From Methylobacillus flagellatus KT (GTDB lineage: Bacteria > Pseudomonadota > Gammaproteobacteria > Burkholderiales > Methylophilaceae), in contig NC_007947.1 in assembly GCF_000013705.1 (NCBI RefSeq), positions 1,302,001 through 1,366,000 on the forward strand: DNA of 64,000 nt. Direction: 5' to 3'. Each line of letters starts with the position of its first letter. The first letter of the stretch is position 1. The notes below the pieces were generated by a model. The model made no database searches, was not told where the DNA came from, and saw only the letters and a list, made by a program, of their open reading frames with translations. Of the stretch, positions 1-8,211 are shown piece after piece. Made by a program: the position numbers and the translations under genes.

Positions 1-2132
1 TATTGCTGTCGAATGGCAATCTGATGGCATCGGGTGAACTGGCGCAAGGACGTCACTTCACTGAATGGCACGACCCGTTCCCCAAGCCTTGCTATTTGTT
101 CGCGTTGGTGGCCGGCGACCTCGTGCGCATTGCCGATACCTTCCGTACCAGGTCTGGCCGCCATGTGGACCTGCACATCTACGTGCGCCAGGGGGACGAG
201 GGGCAATGTGGGCATGCCATGGCATCGCTCAAGAAGGCCATGAAGTGGGATGAAGACAAATACGGGCGTGAATATGAGCTGGACCTGTTCAACATCGTGG
301 CGGTCAGCGACTTCAATATGGGGGCGATGGAAAACACTTCGCTCAATATTTTTAATACCAAGCTCGTGCTGGCTCACCAGGAAACCGCGACCGATGCCGA
401 TTTCACCAGCGTCGAGGCGGTGATTGCGCATGAGTACTTTCATAACTGGACCGGCAACCGCGTGACTTGCCGCGACTGGTTCCAACTGTCATTGAAAGAA
501 GGCTTGACCGTATTCCGTGACCAGGAATTCAGCGCGGACATGAACTCGCGCGCGGTCCAGCGCATCGATGACGTCGACCAATTGCGCAGGCTGCAGTTTC
601 CCGAGGATGCGAGCCCGCTGGCGCATCCCGTGCAGCCCGATCACTTCATCGAGATCAGCAATTTCTACACCATGACCATCTATGAAAAGGGGGCAGAGCT
701 GATCCGTATGCAGCATACCCTGCTTGGCGAGGAGAGGTACCGACAGGCTACCGATCTTTATTTCCAGCGCTACGATGGTCACGCGGTCACCATCAACGAT
801 TTCGTCCAGTGCATGGCGGATGCCTCGGGGCGCGACATGACGCAGTTTTTCCGCTGGTACAAGCAGGCTGGTACGCCTAACCTGCAGGCAAGCGGACGTT
901 ACAACCCGGAAGCCGGGCAATACATCCTGACCCTCAAGCAATCCCAGCCGGATACGCCAGGGCAGACCGACAAGCAGCCGTTGCTGATCCCGGTTGCGGT
1001 GGGATTGCTCAATGAAGCGGGTGAGGAGACGCACGCCACCCGAGTGCTGGAAATGACGGAGCCCGAGCAAAGCTTCATTTTCGATAATGTGCCATCGCGC
1101 CCCGTGCCTTCCATTTTGCGTGGTTTTTCCGCGCCGGTGAAATTATCCACAGACCTCAGCGACGACGACCTGCGCCTGCTGCAGCTCAAGGATACAGACG
1201 GTTTTAATAAGTGGGAGGCCGGCCAGACCATTGCGCTGCGCACCATTCAGCGAGTCATGGCCGACCCTGGGGCGGACATCGCACAATTCATTGCCGACTT
1301 CGGCGTCCTGCTAGAACAAGGCTTGAGCGAGGACACAGACAAGGCCCTGTTGGCACGCGCCTTGTCACTGCCCTCCATCGCGGTCATCAGCCAGGCACAG
1401 GAGGTGGTTGACCCCGCGGCTATCGATGCTGCCCGGACCAGCATCCTCAAGGCCATCAAGCAGGAGCACAGGGAGATCCTGGCTAGCCTGTATGAGCACC
1501 ACCGTGGCAATGGAGCGTTCTCCATTTCGCCAGCCGAGATGGGCCGCAGAGCATTGCGCAATACCGTGTTGCAACTGCTGACCGTGACCAATGGCACCGG
1601 ATGTGCCGCGCGTGCCAAGGCGCATTACGACAATGCCGACAACATGACGGATCGCGTGGCCGCCTTATCTAGCCTGGCAGATAGCAACAAGCCTGAACGC
1701 GATGAGGTGTTCGCGGATTTCTATGAGCGTTTCAAGGGCTACCAGCTTGTGGTGGATAAATGGTTCTCCCTGCAGGCGATTGCCAACCGGGAAAGCATCT
1801 TCGAGGATTTCGCCCGATTGCGCCAGCATCCCGAATTCAATATCCGTAATCCGAACCGTGTCAGGGCGCTCTATTCGGCGTTTGCCGTCAACAACCCGGT
1901 GAAGTTCCATGACCCCAGCGGGCAGGGCTATGCCTTGCTTCGGGATGTGATCATCGAGTTGAATGCGATCAATCCGCAGATCGCTGCGCGACAGGTGACG
2001 CCTTTCCGCGAATGGAAACGCTATACGCCGGTGCTCCAAGTGCAGATGCAGGATGCGCTGCGCGCCATCATGGATACGCCCAACCTGTCCAACGACGTGT
2101 TCGAGGTGGTGAGTAAATGCCTGCAGGCATAG
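1..2132 (+). CDS. pepN: Aminopeptidase N, 3' part (5' end outside window)
   Basis: M1-family zinc aminopeptidase that removes N-terminal residues from peptides in the cytoplasm. The frame is open from the first codon of the window, and about 710 codons are present. The visible part begins at LLSNGNL, which in full-length PepN (about 870 residues) lies some 155 residues in, so the real start is upstream. Family marks are the exopeptidase motif GAMEN (residues 107-111 of the visible part), the zinc site HEYFHNW (from 143) and the downstream zinc-ligand glutamate in LKEGLTVF (about 166). The long alpha-helical C-terminal domain typical of PepN is complete and ends in a TAG. The next gene converges from the other strand 65 bp away. 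Confidence 0.95.
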   Translation, partial: LLSNGNLMASGELAQGRHFTEWHDPFPKPCYLFALVAGDLVRIADTFRTRSGRHVDLHIYVRQGDEGQCGHAMASLKKAMKWDEDKYGREYELDLFNIVAVSDFNMGAMENTSLNIFNTKLVLAHQETATDADFTSVEAVIAHEYFHNWTGNRVTCRDWFQLSLKEGLTVFRDQEFSADMNSRAVQRIDDVDQLRRLQFPEDASPLAHPVQPDHFIEISNFYTMTIYEKGAELIRMQHTLLGEERYRQATDLYFQRYDGHAVTINDFVQCMADASGRDMTQFFRWYKQAGTPNLQASGRYNPEAGQYILTLKQSQPDTPGQTDKQPLLIPVAVGLLNEAGEETHATRVLEMTEPEQSFIFDNVPSRPVPSILRGFSAPVKLSTDLSDDDLRLLQLKDTDGFNKWEAGQTIALRTIQRVMADPGADIAQFIADFGVLLEQGLSEDTDKALLARALSLPSIAVISQAQEVVDPAAIDAARTSILKAIKQEHREILASLYEHHRGNGAFSISPAEMGRRALRNTVLQLLTVTNGTGCAARAKAHYDNADNMTDRVAALSSLADSNKPERDEVFADFYERFKGYQLVVDKWFSLQAIANRESIFEDFARLRQHPEFNIRNPNRVRALYSAFAVNNPVKFHDPSGQGYALLRDVIIELNAINPQIAARQVTPFREWKRYTPVLQVQMQDALRAIMDTPNLSNDVFEVVSKCLQA

Positions 2133-2197
2133 CAGAACAGTAAGTCTGGGCCGGCAGGGCGGGCGCGCCTGGGGCCGATGCTCGACGGGCATATCGA

Positions 2198-3085
2198 CTA
2201 CAGGGATGTGTGCGTTTTTCCGGGACACCCATGCTCAAGCATATTGCCGACAGTTTGTGGATGGGCTGCCAGATGCACCGACATATGCACCGCAAACCGG
2301 GAGAGCTGCCGACTGGCCTGGCTCACAGCGCGATGAAGGTGAGCGCGGGTGTGCAGGGCGCCCATTTCAAGGTCTTCCTGAAACCGGAATCTGGCGCCTG
2401 CGATGCCGAACTGCACGATGATGACATCCCGCTCCCTGTCGCTGCGATTGGGGTTGCCGCCATGCAAAAGGCGCGGGTGGATGGCCAGCACATCGCCTGC
2501 CTCCACATCCGGGTGGGCAATAGCGTCTTTATCCAGTGTGTGCTTGTTCATGCTGTGATCCAGATGGCTGCCAGGCACGACTGCTGTTCCGCCGTTTTCC
2601 TGCGACATGTCCTGCAAGGGGATCAGCAGGCGTAAAAAGTCGTCCCCTTCCGGGCAGAAGTAAGTATTTTCATTGTCGCGGTGCCAACTGATCGCCGGAC
2701 CTATTCCCGCGGGTTTGCGCGTCAGGTTGGCGTAGTGGAATATGATGTTCCCGGCTTGCGTCTCCAGCAGGTTCGCCGTGATCGACCAAAGCGGATATTC
2801 TGACAGCAATGAAACAAAGCGCCTGTCCAACGTGAGCATATCGCCGATGATGTACGGCTCATGGATCAGCTTGCTGCCATCAATGCCGGGATTGCGTTCG
2901 GGTTTCGCGAGCGAGAACTCTCCCAGGCTGACGCCGTTCCGCTGCGCCAAGGGCGCATTGGTGCGGTATTGCCTGATGATGGATGCCACGGCATCGCGCG
3001 TACAATGCAGCCAGGATGGTGAAAGCACACGCCTGAAAACCTGGAACCCATGCGTGGAGTAACAGGCAGTATTGGCTGGGTTCAT
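2198..3085 (-). CDS. Phytanoyl-CoA dioxygenase (PhyH) family protein
   Basis: Non-haem Fe(II)/2-oxoglutarate-dependent oxygenase of the PhyH superfamily, 295 residues. The iron-binding facial triad can be read as H135 and D137 in SWHRDNEN and H208 in PRLLHGGNPNRS; the arginines just after (RSDRERD) fit 2-oxoglutarate binding. The sequence VVPGSHLDHS is also typical of the family. The last ~60 residues, rich in His, Gln and Arg, have no clear domain. The substrate cannot be told from sequence; members hydroxylate fatty acyl-CoAs, ectoine or other small molecules. The gene is the last of a leftward group after tpx (45 bp gap) and may share its transcript. Confidence 0.8.
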   Translation of the reverse strand: MNPANTACYSTHGFQVFRRVLSPSWLHCTRDAVASIIRQYRTNAPLAQRNGVSLGEFSLAKPERNPGIDGSKLIHEPYIIGDMLTLDRRFVSLLSEYPLWSITANLLETQAGNIIFHYANLTRKPAGIGPAISWHRDNENTYFCPEGDDFLRLLIPLQDMSQENGGTAVVPGSHLDHSMNKHTLDKDAIAHPDVEAGDVLAIHPRLLHGGNPNRSDRERDVIIVQFGIAGARFRFQEDLEMGALHTRAHLHRAVSQASRQLSRFAVHMSVHLAAHPQTVGNMLEHGCPGKTHTSL

Positions 3086-3130
3086 GATGGGAGAAAGGCC
3101 GCCGCGGGCTGGCTGCGGCGGCGTAGTGCG

Positions 3131-3631
3131 TTACAGTGCGGCTAGTGCGGCGTCGTAGTTGGGTTCGTTGGCAATTTCCGCGACCAGCTCGCTATGCAGC
3201 ACCTGATTGTTTTCATCGAGCACCACTACGGCACGTGCAGTCAGGCCAGCCAGGCTACTATCCAGGATTTGCACGCCATAATCCTTGGAGAACTTGGCGG
3301 TATCGCGGAAAGTGGAGAGGGTGATGACATTTTCCAGGCCTTCGGCGCCGCAGAAACGGCTTTGTGCAAACGGCAGGTCGGCGGAAATGCACAGTACCAC
3401 GGTATTGGCCAGGCCGCTGGCCTGCTTGTTGAATGTGCGGACCGAGGTGGCGCAGGTTGGGGTGTCAATGCTGGGGAAGATGTTCAAAACCTTGCGCTTT
3501 CCGGCAAAGTCGGCAAGGCTGACCAGGTTGCGTTTCGCATCAGCTAATTGGAAATCGGGCGCGGTTTCGCCTTTTTGTGGCAGGTTTCCGCCGATTTGTA
3601 CCGGATTGCCTTTAAGGGTAACGGTTGCCAT
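3131..3631 (-). CDS. tpx: Thiol peroxidase (atypical 2-Cys peroxiredoxin)
   Basis: Reduces hydrogen peroxide and organic hydroperoxides using thioredoxin; in enteric bacteria it acts in the periplasmic or soluble fraction. The length of 166 residues equals that of the family. The peroxidatic cysteine is C60 in DTPTCATS and the resolving cysteine C94 in RFCGAEGL; the third conserved cysteine C81 is also present. These match the E. coli Tpx positions with an offset of one. No signal peptide is visible. It is transcribed leftward, 97 bp below the FIST gene and 45 bp above the PhyH-type gene. Confidence 0.96.
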   Translation of the reverse strand: MATVTLKGNPVQIGGNLPQKGETAPDFQLADAKRNLVSLADFAGKRKVLNIFPSIDTPTCATSVRTFNKQASGLANTVVLCISADLPFAQSRFCGAEGLENVITLSTFRDTAKFSKDYGVQILDSSLAGLTARAVVVLDENNQVLHSELVAEIANEPNYDAALAAL

Positions 3632-3728
3632 AAATCAAGTCCTTTTCTGTCTGGTTGAGAGGTGTTGGTGATTGACTAGCCATCAGTGTGGCTATTGTTT
3701 AATAGTTTCGCTATTTAGCGCTCGGCTA

Positions 3729-4874
3729 TCATAACGCTTCGCTCAGATAACCGATGGTCATGGTCTGGTTGTGCAATACATTATCCGTGGTGTTGGGCCG
3801 CGGACAGAATTCCCCGTAAGAATAGAAGCCGGTTAGCGCAGTCTGGCTACCCAGCGTTTGTTGCACCGCCTGGATCTCATCCGCAATCTGCTCGGCCATC
3901 ACCAGTTTGCGCCCGACGCAGCTGACACACAAGGCCAGGCCGGGCTGGCTGGTATCCAGGTTTGCGGTCACCAGCCTCGCAGCGCCGCCTGCGCCCTCGA
4001 CCAGCCGGTCATGCGTGGTTTGGCAGAGGCGCACGGTTTCGCCTTCCTCCACGTTTCCGGCAAAGGTCAGGCTGTTTTCTTCCGGATCGATGGCAAGCAG
4101 GGTGCGCACTTTTTCCACTTCGCGCTTGCCTTCCTCGATGACTGCAAATGGGAAACGGAGGCCCGAGCCGGGCAAGGCTTTGGCGTTTTGTTCGCCGATG
4201 TACATGCGATAGAGCGGTAGCGCCGGTTTGCCGTCCATTTCATACACCACATTTTTTTCCGAGCGCGTGATCTTGCGTGGCGGACCGTAGGGTTTCCATC
4301 CGCCCAATGCGCCACTGGCGGTGATGAGCTTGTCGCCATAGAGGCCGATGGCAACCACCAGGCCTTCTTCAATGCTGTCGTTAAGCAGCTGTAGTGTCCG
4401 GGAGAACTCGGCATTGTCGCCCGCCATGCCGCCGACGATCGGGATGTCGCCCAGCACGCTCTGAAAGCCCTGCAGCAGTTCCGAGCCGTTGATATGCAGG
4501 CCGTCGGAGAAGACCAGGATGGTGCGCAGACTGTCCGATTTGAGTTGCTTGGCAAGGTTGATGGCCGTTTCGGCCGATGTCTGCATGTTGTTGGCGCGAG
4601 CATAGGTGACGCGCTGCATGGTGTTGTCCCAGGCGATGGCGGTGATCTGCAGACTGTCGTCGCTGACGCCATGGGGGCCGATTTCACCGGAGGTGGTGCA
4701 GCCGACGATCTGGGCGGCTGGGTAGCGCTCCTTGAGCTGGGTCGGCAGTTTGCCATCGCTGAAGCGCCTGACCGAACCAAATACCAATACGAGATTGGCA
4801 TTGGGTAATGGTGAAGACGATGGCAAATCCTTGATGCTCATCTTCGACGATAGAGCTTCCTGTCTGACTAGCAT
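3729..4874 (-). CDS. FIST N/C-domain small-ligand sensor protein
   Basis: 381-residue protein with a FIST_N domain (about residues 25-220, with NLVLVFGS and IVGCTTSGEIG) followed by FIST_C (about 220-375, with the conserved GFYSYGEFCP block near the end). FIST domains are predicted to bind small ligands such as amino acids and are frequently encoded near chemotaxis and signalling genes. No membrane segment or output domain is present, so the protein is soluble and would need a partner. It is transcribed divergently from the Pil-Chp chemosensory operon across a 369-bp spacer, a setting that suggests (inference) a sensory input to type IV pilus control. Confidence 0.85.
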   Translation of the reverse strand: MLVRQEALSSKMSIKDLPSSSPLPNANLVLVFGSVRRFSDGKLPTQLKERYPAAQIVGCTTSGEIGPHGVSDDSLQITAIAWDNTMQRVTYARANNMQTSAETAINLAKQLKSDSLRTILVFSDGLHINGSELLQGFQSVLGDIPIVGGMAGDNAEFSRTLQLLNDSIEEGLVVAIGLYGDKLITASGALGGWKPYGPPRKITRSEKNVVYEMDGKPALPLYRMYIGEQNAKALPGSGLRFPFAVIEEGKREVEKVRTLLAIDPEENSLTFAGNVEEGETVRLCQTTHDRLVEGAGGAARLVTANLDTSQPGLALCVSCVGRKLVMAEQIADEIQAVQQTLGSQTALTGFYSYGEFCPRPNTTDNVLHNQTMTIGYLSEAL

Positions 4875-5025
4875 GATCTCCGTTCCCTAGATGGCCGCTG
4901 ATGGTTGGCGCGGCGCTTCTGGTTATTGTTGTTTTGTGCGACTATGCAGATGACGTTCCAGGTCATCGTACTTAGCAGGCAGGTTATTTAACCTTTTTGT
5001 TCGCGGATTGACAACCTGCTTTTTA

Positions 5026-5041
5026 TGGCACCGGTATTGCA
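5026..5041 (+). promoter_or_regulatory. Sigma-54 (RpoN) -24/-12 promoter of the pil-chp operon
   Basis: TGGCAC at 5026-5031, a 5-base spacer, then TTGCA at 5037-5041. This matches the RpoN consensus TGGCAC-N5-TTGCA at every fixed position, with the required 10 bp between the GG and GC doublets. Transcription would start near 5053 and give a leader of about 190 nt before the GTG start of pilG. RpoN promoters need an NtrC-type activator; none that obviously serves this promoter is nearby. Confidence 0.75.
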
Positions 5042-5146
5042 CGGCGTCGAAGTCTGTAGATAGAATGGTGCGAAAACCGGGCGCTTTTTCATGAGCGCTG
5101 AACTCAAAGTGGCTAACAACATTCAATGCAGCGTTCCTGGATAGGC

Positions 5147-5170
5147 GTCTTGTCGAAAGCTTTACAAGAC
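5147..5170. repeat. Inverted repeat in pilG leader
   Basis: GTCTTGT at 5147-5153 is the exact reverse complement of ACAAGAC at 5164-5170. The 10-base spacer itself contains the palindrome AAAGCTTT. It lies about 95 bp downstream of the predicted sigma-54 transcription start and 75 bp upstream of pilG. It could be an operator or an RNA hairpin in the leader. Confidence 0.4.
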
Positions 5171-5243
5171 AGGGTGCCGCTGCCGGGGGTCAGCCGCGCT
5201 AAGCCTGCTGCTCAATGCAGCCTGTCAATACAGGGGATAAAGG

Positions 5244-5660
5244 GTGGGGGATACTGATCTATCTGGTGTGAAGGTCATGGTCATAGATGACAGTCATACC
5301 ATACGCAGGAGCGCCGAGATTTTCCTCCGGCAATCGGGGTGCGAGGTATTTCTGGCCGAGGATGGCTTTGATGCCTTGTCCAAAATCGCCAGCCATCCCC
5401 CCGATGTGATCTTCGTCGATATCATGATGCCGCGCCTGGATGGCTACCAGACCTGTTCCCTGATCAAGCGCAACCCCCGCTTCAAATCCATTCCCGTGAT
5501 CATGCTGTCCAGCAAGGACGGCTTATTTGACCGCGCGCGCGGCCGCATGGCCGGTTCCGACCAGTACCTGACAAAGCCTTTTACGCAAAATGCCCTGCTC
5601 GACGCTGTGCGCCAGCATAGGCAGCACAGTCCGGGCGAGCTAACCATGGAACAAGAGTAA
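5244..5660 (+). CDS. pilG: Type IV pilus response regulator PilG
   Basis: Single-domain CheY-like regulator of twitching motility, 138 residues. Phosphorylation-site aspartate D59 (IFVDIMMPRLDGY), acidic pair D15/D16 and K111 (YLTKPF) are all present. The family-specific segment FDRARGRMAGSDQYLTKPF is characteristic of PilG. The start is a GTG preceded by AGGGGATAAAG. The frame continues into pilH with the stop directly followed by the next ATG. In Pseudomonas, PilG is phosphorylated by the ChpA kinase and promotes pilus extension through PilB and cAMP signalling. Confidence 0.93.
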   Translation: MGDTDLSGVKVMVIDDSHTIRRSAEIFLRQSGCEVFLAEDGFDALSKIASHPPDVIFVDIMMPRLDGYQTCSLIKRNPRFKSIPVIMLSSKDGLFDRARGRMAGSDQYLTKPFTQNALLDAVRQHRQHSPGELTMEQE

Positions 5661-6026
5661 ATGACGATCAAGAAAATCCTCGTGGTGGATGATTCGGCGA
5701 CTGACCGTTTGTACTTGAGCGAGCTCCTGCAGAAAGCTGGCTTTGAAGTGAGTACGGCAGAAGATGGCCAGGACTGCCTGGAGAAGGTCAGCGCATCTAT
5801 GCCGGACTTGGTACTGATGGATGTGGTCATGCCGCGCCTCAATGGTTTCCAGGCCACGCGGTCCTTATCCAGGAATCCCGACACTGCGCATATCCCCGTT
5901 ATTGTCTGCACAGGCAAGGAGCAGGCCACCGACCGGATGTGGGCGTTGCGGCAAGGGGCCAGGGATTGTGTCATCAAGCCTGTGGATGCGGACGAGCTTT
6001 TGTCCAAGATTGCGGAGATTTGCTGA
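5661..6026 (+). CDS. pilH: Type IV pilus response regulator PilH
   Basis: Single-domain CheY-like regulator, 121 residues, that acts with PilG as output of the Chp system; in Pseudomonas it favours retraction or acts as a phosphate sink. The phosphoacceptor is D54 (VLMDVVMPRLNGFQ), the acidic pocket D10/D11 and the conserved lysine K106 (CVIKPVD). The segment IPVIVCTGKEQATDRMWAL is typical of PilH. The ATG directly abuts the pilG TAA, which suggests translational coupling; pilI begins one base after its TGA. Confidence 0.93.
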   Translation: MTIKKILVVDDSATDRLYLSELLQKAGFEVSTAEDGQDCLEKVSASMPDLVLMDVVMPRLNGFQATRSLSRNPDTAHIPVIVCTGKEQATDRMWALRQGARDCVIKPVDADELLSKIAEIC

Positions 6027-6027
6027 G

Positions 6028-6555
6028 GTGGCCAGACCGAGGATTAATCTGCAGGCTTATCAGCAAGGTATCTTGGAGCGCCTGCAGCATGTCGCGACGG
6101 ACTCGGGTGCGGCGGACAATGCCAGGCTGGGTATCCATGCCGGGGGGCAGCAATACCTTGTGGCCTTGCGGGATATTAAGGAAGTCTTGCCTGTACCGGA
6201 AATCCACGCCGTGCCTCTGGTACAGCCCTGGTTTCTTGGCATGTGCAATATTCGCGGCAACCTGTACGCAGTCACCGATTTGGCCAGGTTTCTGGGGAGC
6301 AGGCACCAGCCGGCCGTCATGACGGCCGAAAGCCGGTTGATGCTGGTGCATGATGACTTTGACATCAATGCTGCCTTTCTCATCGACAGCCTGGCCGGGC
6401 TGAGAAGTCTTGGGGATTTCAAGCCGCTGGAAATGGTGGCTGATGGGCCATCCTATATCACGTCGCGGCATGAGGACGATCAACATCACCTGTGGGAGGA
6501 GCTGAACATGGCCCTCATCCTTGAAAAGCAAGAATTCCTGCAGGTTGCCGCCTGA
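6028..6555 (+). CDS. pilI: CheW-like adaptor PilI
   Basis: CheW-domain scaffold, 175 residues, that couples the PilJ receptor to the ChpA kinase at the cytoplasmic membrane. The start is taken as the GTG at 6028, one base after the pilH stop and giving the usual N-terminus (M)ARPRINLQAYQQGIL; the frame is open further upstream but only inside pilH. The CheW core (about residues 35-165) includes the stretch PWFLGMCNIRGNLYAVTDL, the standard RGxxxPVxDL-like signature. It lies 18 bp before pilJ. Confidence 0.9.
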   Translation: MARPRINLQAYQQGILERLQHVATDSGAADNARLGIHAGGQQYLVALRDIKEVLPVPEIHAVPLVQPWFLGMCNIRGNLYAVTDLARFLGSRHQPAVMTAESRLMLVHDDFDINAAFLIDSLAGLRSLGDFKPLEMVADGPSYITSRHEDDQHHLWEELNMALILEKQEFLQVAA

Positions 6556-6573
6556 CGGAAAAGGGAGATAGTA

Positions 6574-8205
6574 ATGGCAGTAAGTTTTGCGAGACTCAAT
6601 CATTTATTCAAGAGAAAAAAAACCAAGGATCAGGCTACGGCGTCTCCACAAGTAGGAAAAGCCAGCCGGGTCTTGGTGGGGGCCTTGCTGCTAGCCATGG
6701 TGCTCGCCTTGCTAGGATTGCTATTCAATCAATTGCAGGTGGTGCGTAACAATCAGTTTGCCGACATTGCCACCAGCCTGAAGGTGGCGGCACAGCAGGT
6801 GGCGCGTGATGCCGCATTGAGCGCTGGCGGGGAAACTACCGCCAGCGAACGTCTGCGCATTACGCTGGACCAGGCTTTTGCCAGCTTGGCAGCGTTGCGC
6901 GAATTGCAGCAGGTAGCCTTGCTGCAAAGCGACGAAGTGACCGGCAGTCTTTTGCGCCTGGAGCAGGTCTGGAGCGAGCTGCGCAGCCAGGCATTGGCAT
7001 CCGGGGAGCTCGCGCAACTGGCAGCACAGAGCGATCTGGCCGTACAGGCAACGCACCAGGCCTGGCAAGCCTATCTTGATCAAGGCAAGGCAGGATGGTG
7101 GCTGGCGTTGTCAGTGATTGCAGGTCTGCTTGCCCTGGCGTTGTTGATTCGCATCGGCTACCAACAGGTTGCAAGTGCGCGCAGCAGGTTTGAGGAAATC
7201 GAGCGGACCAACCTCAGCAACCAGGAAGCGATCCTCAACCTGCTGGATGAAATGGGCGATCTGGCGGACGGTGACCTGACAGTAAAGGCAGAGGTGGCAG
7301 AAAACATCACTGGCGCGATTGCAGACTCCATCAACTACACCATCGACAGCCTGCGCGACCTGGTGGCCGAAATCAACCGCGCGACAGAGCAAGTGAACCA
7401 GGCGACGGCACAGGCACAGGAAACCTCTGCCGAGCTGTTGAAAGCAGCCGAGCTGCAATCGCAGCAAATCACGGATACGGGCGAGGCGGTCAATCATATG
7501 ACCCAGTCCATCATGCAGGTGTCGAGCAATGCGGAGGAGGCTTCCAAGGTTGCCCGCCGCTCCCTGGACGCGACCAGCCAGGGCACGAGGGCTGTGCAGA
7601 ATACGATTGCCGGCATGAACGAAATCCGCACCCAGATACAGGAAACCTCGAAGCGCATCAAGCGCCTGGGCGAAAGTTCCCAGGAGATCAGCGAGATCGT
7701 CGACCTTATTTCCGACATTACCGAACAGACCAATATCCTGGCCTTGAATGCCGCCATCCAGGCGGCATCTGCTGGCGAGGCTGGCCGCGGCTTTACTGTG
7801 GTGGCGGAGGAGGTGCAACGCCTCGCTGAACGTTCTTCTGAGGCGACCAAGCAGATCAGTGCCATCGTGAAAACGATTCAGACCGATACCAATGGCGCCG
7901 TGGCCGCGATGGAAAAAAGCACGGAAGGCGTGGTGGAGGGCGCCCGCCTGTCTGATGCGGCAGGCAAGGCGCTGGGCGAAATTGAGAATGTGACCAATAA
8001 CCTGGCTCGGTTGATTGAGGAAATCTCGAGTGCAACAGAGGCGCAGACCAAGGCCGCTGCTACCGTCAGTATGAATATGCAGCAGATTCAGAATATTACG
8101 TCTCAGACCTCGGAAGGTACCAGGAAAACGGCCAGTTCCATTGGACAGCTCACCAGCCTGGCGGAGGAGTTACGGGCTTCGGTGGCAGGCTTCAAGCTCA
8201 ACTAG
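6574..8205 (+). CDS. pilJ: Methyl-accepting chemoreceptor PilJ
   Basis: Receptor of the type IV pilus chemosensory system, 543 residues. A basic N-terminus is followed by a membrane segment at about 33-52, a periplasmic part of about 120 residues, a second membrane segment at about 173-192, a HAMP-like linker ([14 protein letters not shown]) and the signalling domain whose hairpin tip reads [20 protein letters not shown]. Pseudomonas PilJ is about 680 residues with two periplasmic PilJ modules; this one has room for only one. No C-terminal CheR-binding pentapeptide is visible. A good ribosome site (AAAAGGGAGA) precedes the ATG. Confidence 0.92.
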   Translation: MAVSFARLNHLFKRKKTKDQATASPQVGKASRVLVGALLLAMVLALLGLLFNQLQVVRNNQFADIATSLKVAAQQVARDAALSAGGETTASERLRITLDQAFASLAALRELQQVALLQSDEVTGSLLRLEQVWSELRSQALASGELAQLAAQSDLAVQATHQAWQAYLDQGKAGWWLALSVIAGLLALALLIRIGYQQVASARSRFEEIERTNLSNQEAILNLLDEMGDLADGDLTVKAEVAENITGAIADSINYTIDSLRDLVAEINRATEQVNQATAQAQETSAELLKAAELQSQQITDTGEAVNHMTQSIMQVSSNAEEASKVARRSLDATSQGTRAVQNTIAGMNEIRTQIQETSKRIKRLGESSQEISEIVDLISDITEQTNILALNAAIQAASAGEAGRGFTVVAEEVQRLAERSSEATKQISAIVKTIQTDTNGAVAAMEKSTEGVVEGARLSDAAGKALGEIENVTNNLARLIEEISSATEAQTKAAATVSMNMQQIQNITSQTSEGTRKTASSIGQLTSLAEELRASVAGFKLN

Positions 8206-8211
8206 GACATA

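Larger units (their letters stand above)
4875..5243. other. Divergent spacer between FIST gene and pilG
   Basis: A 369-bp region with no convincing gene. It holds a sigma-54 promoter facing pilG and a GTCTTGT-N10-ACAAGAC inverted repeat inside the pilG leader (both listed separately). A 67-codon leftward open frame (4923-5126) lacks a clear ribosome site and recognisable content, so it is not called. No obvious sigma-70 promoter was found for the FIST gene. Confidence 0.7.

Noticed and set aside
4923..5126. 67-codon leftward open frame between the FIST gene and pilG
   Set aside because: It overlaps the sigma-54 promoter, lacks a convincing ribosome site and matches nothing I recognise.
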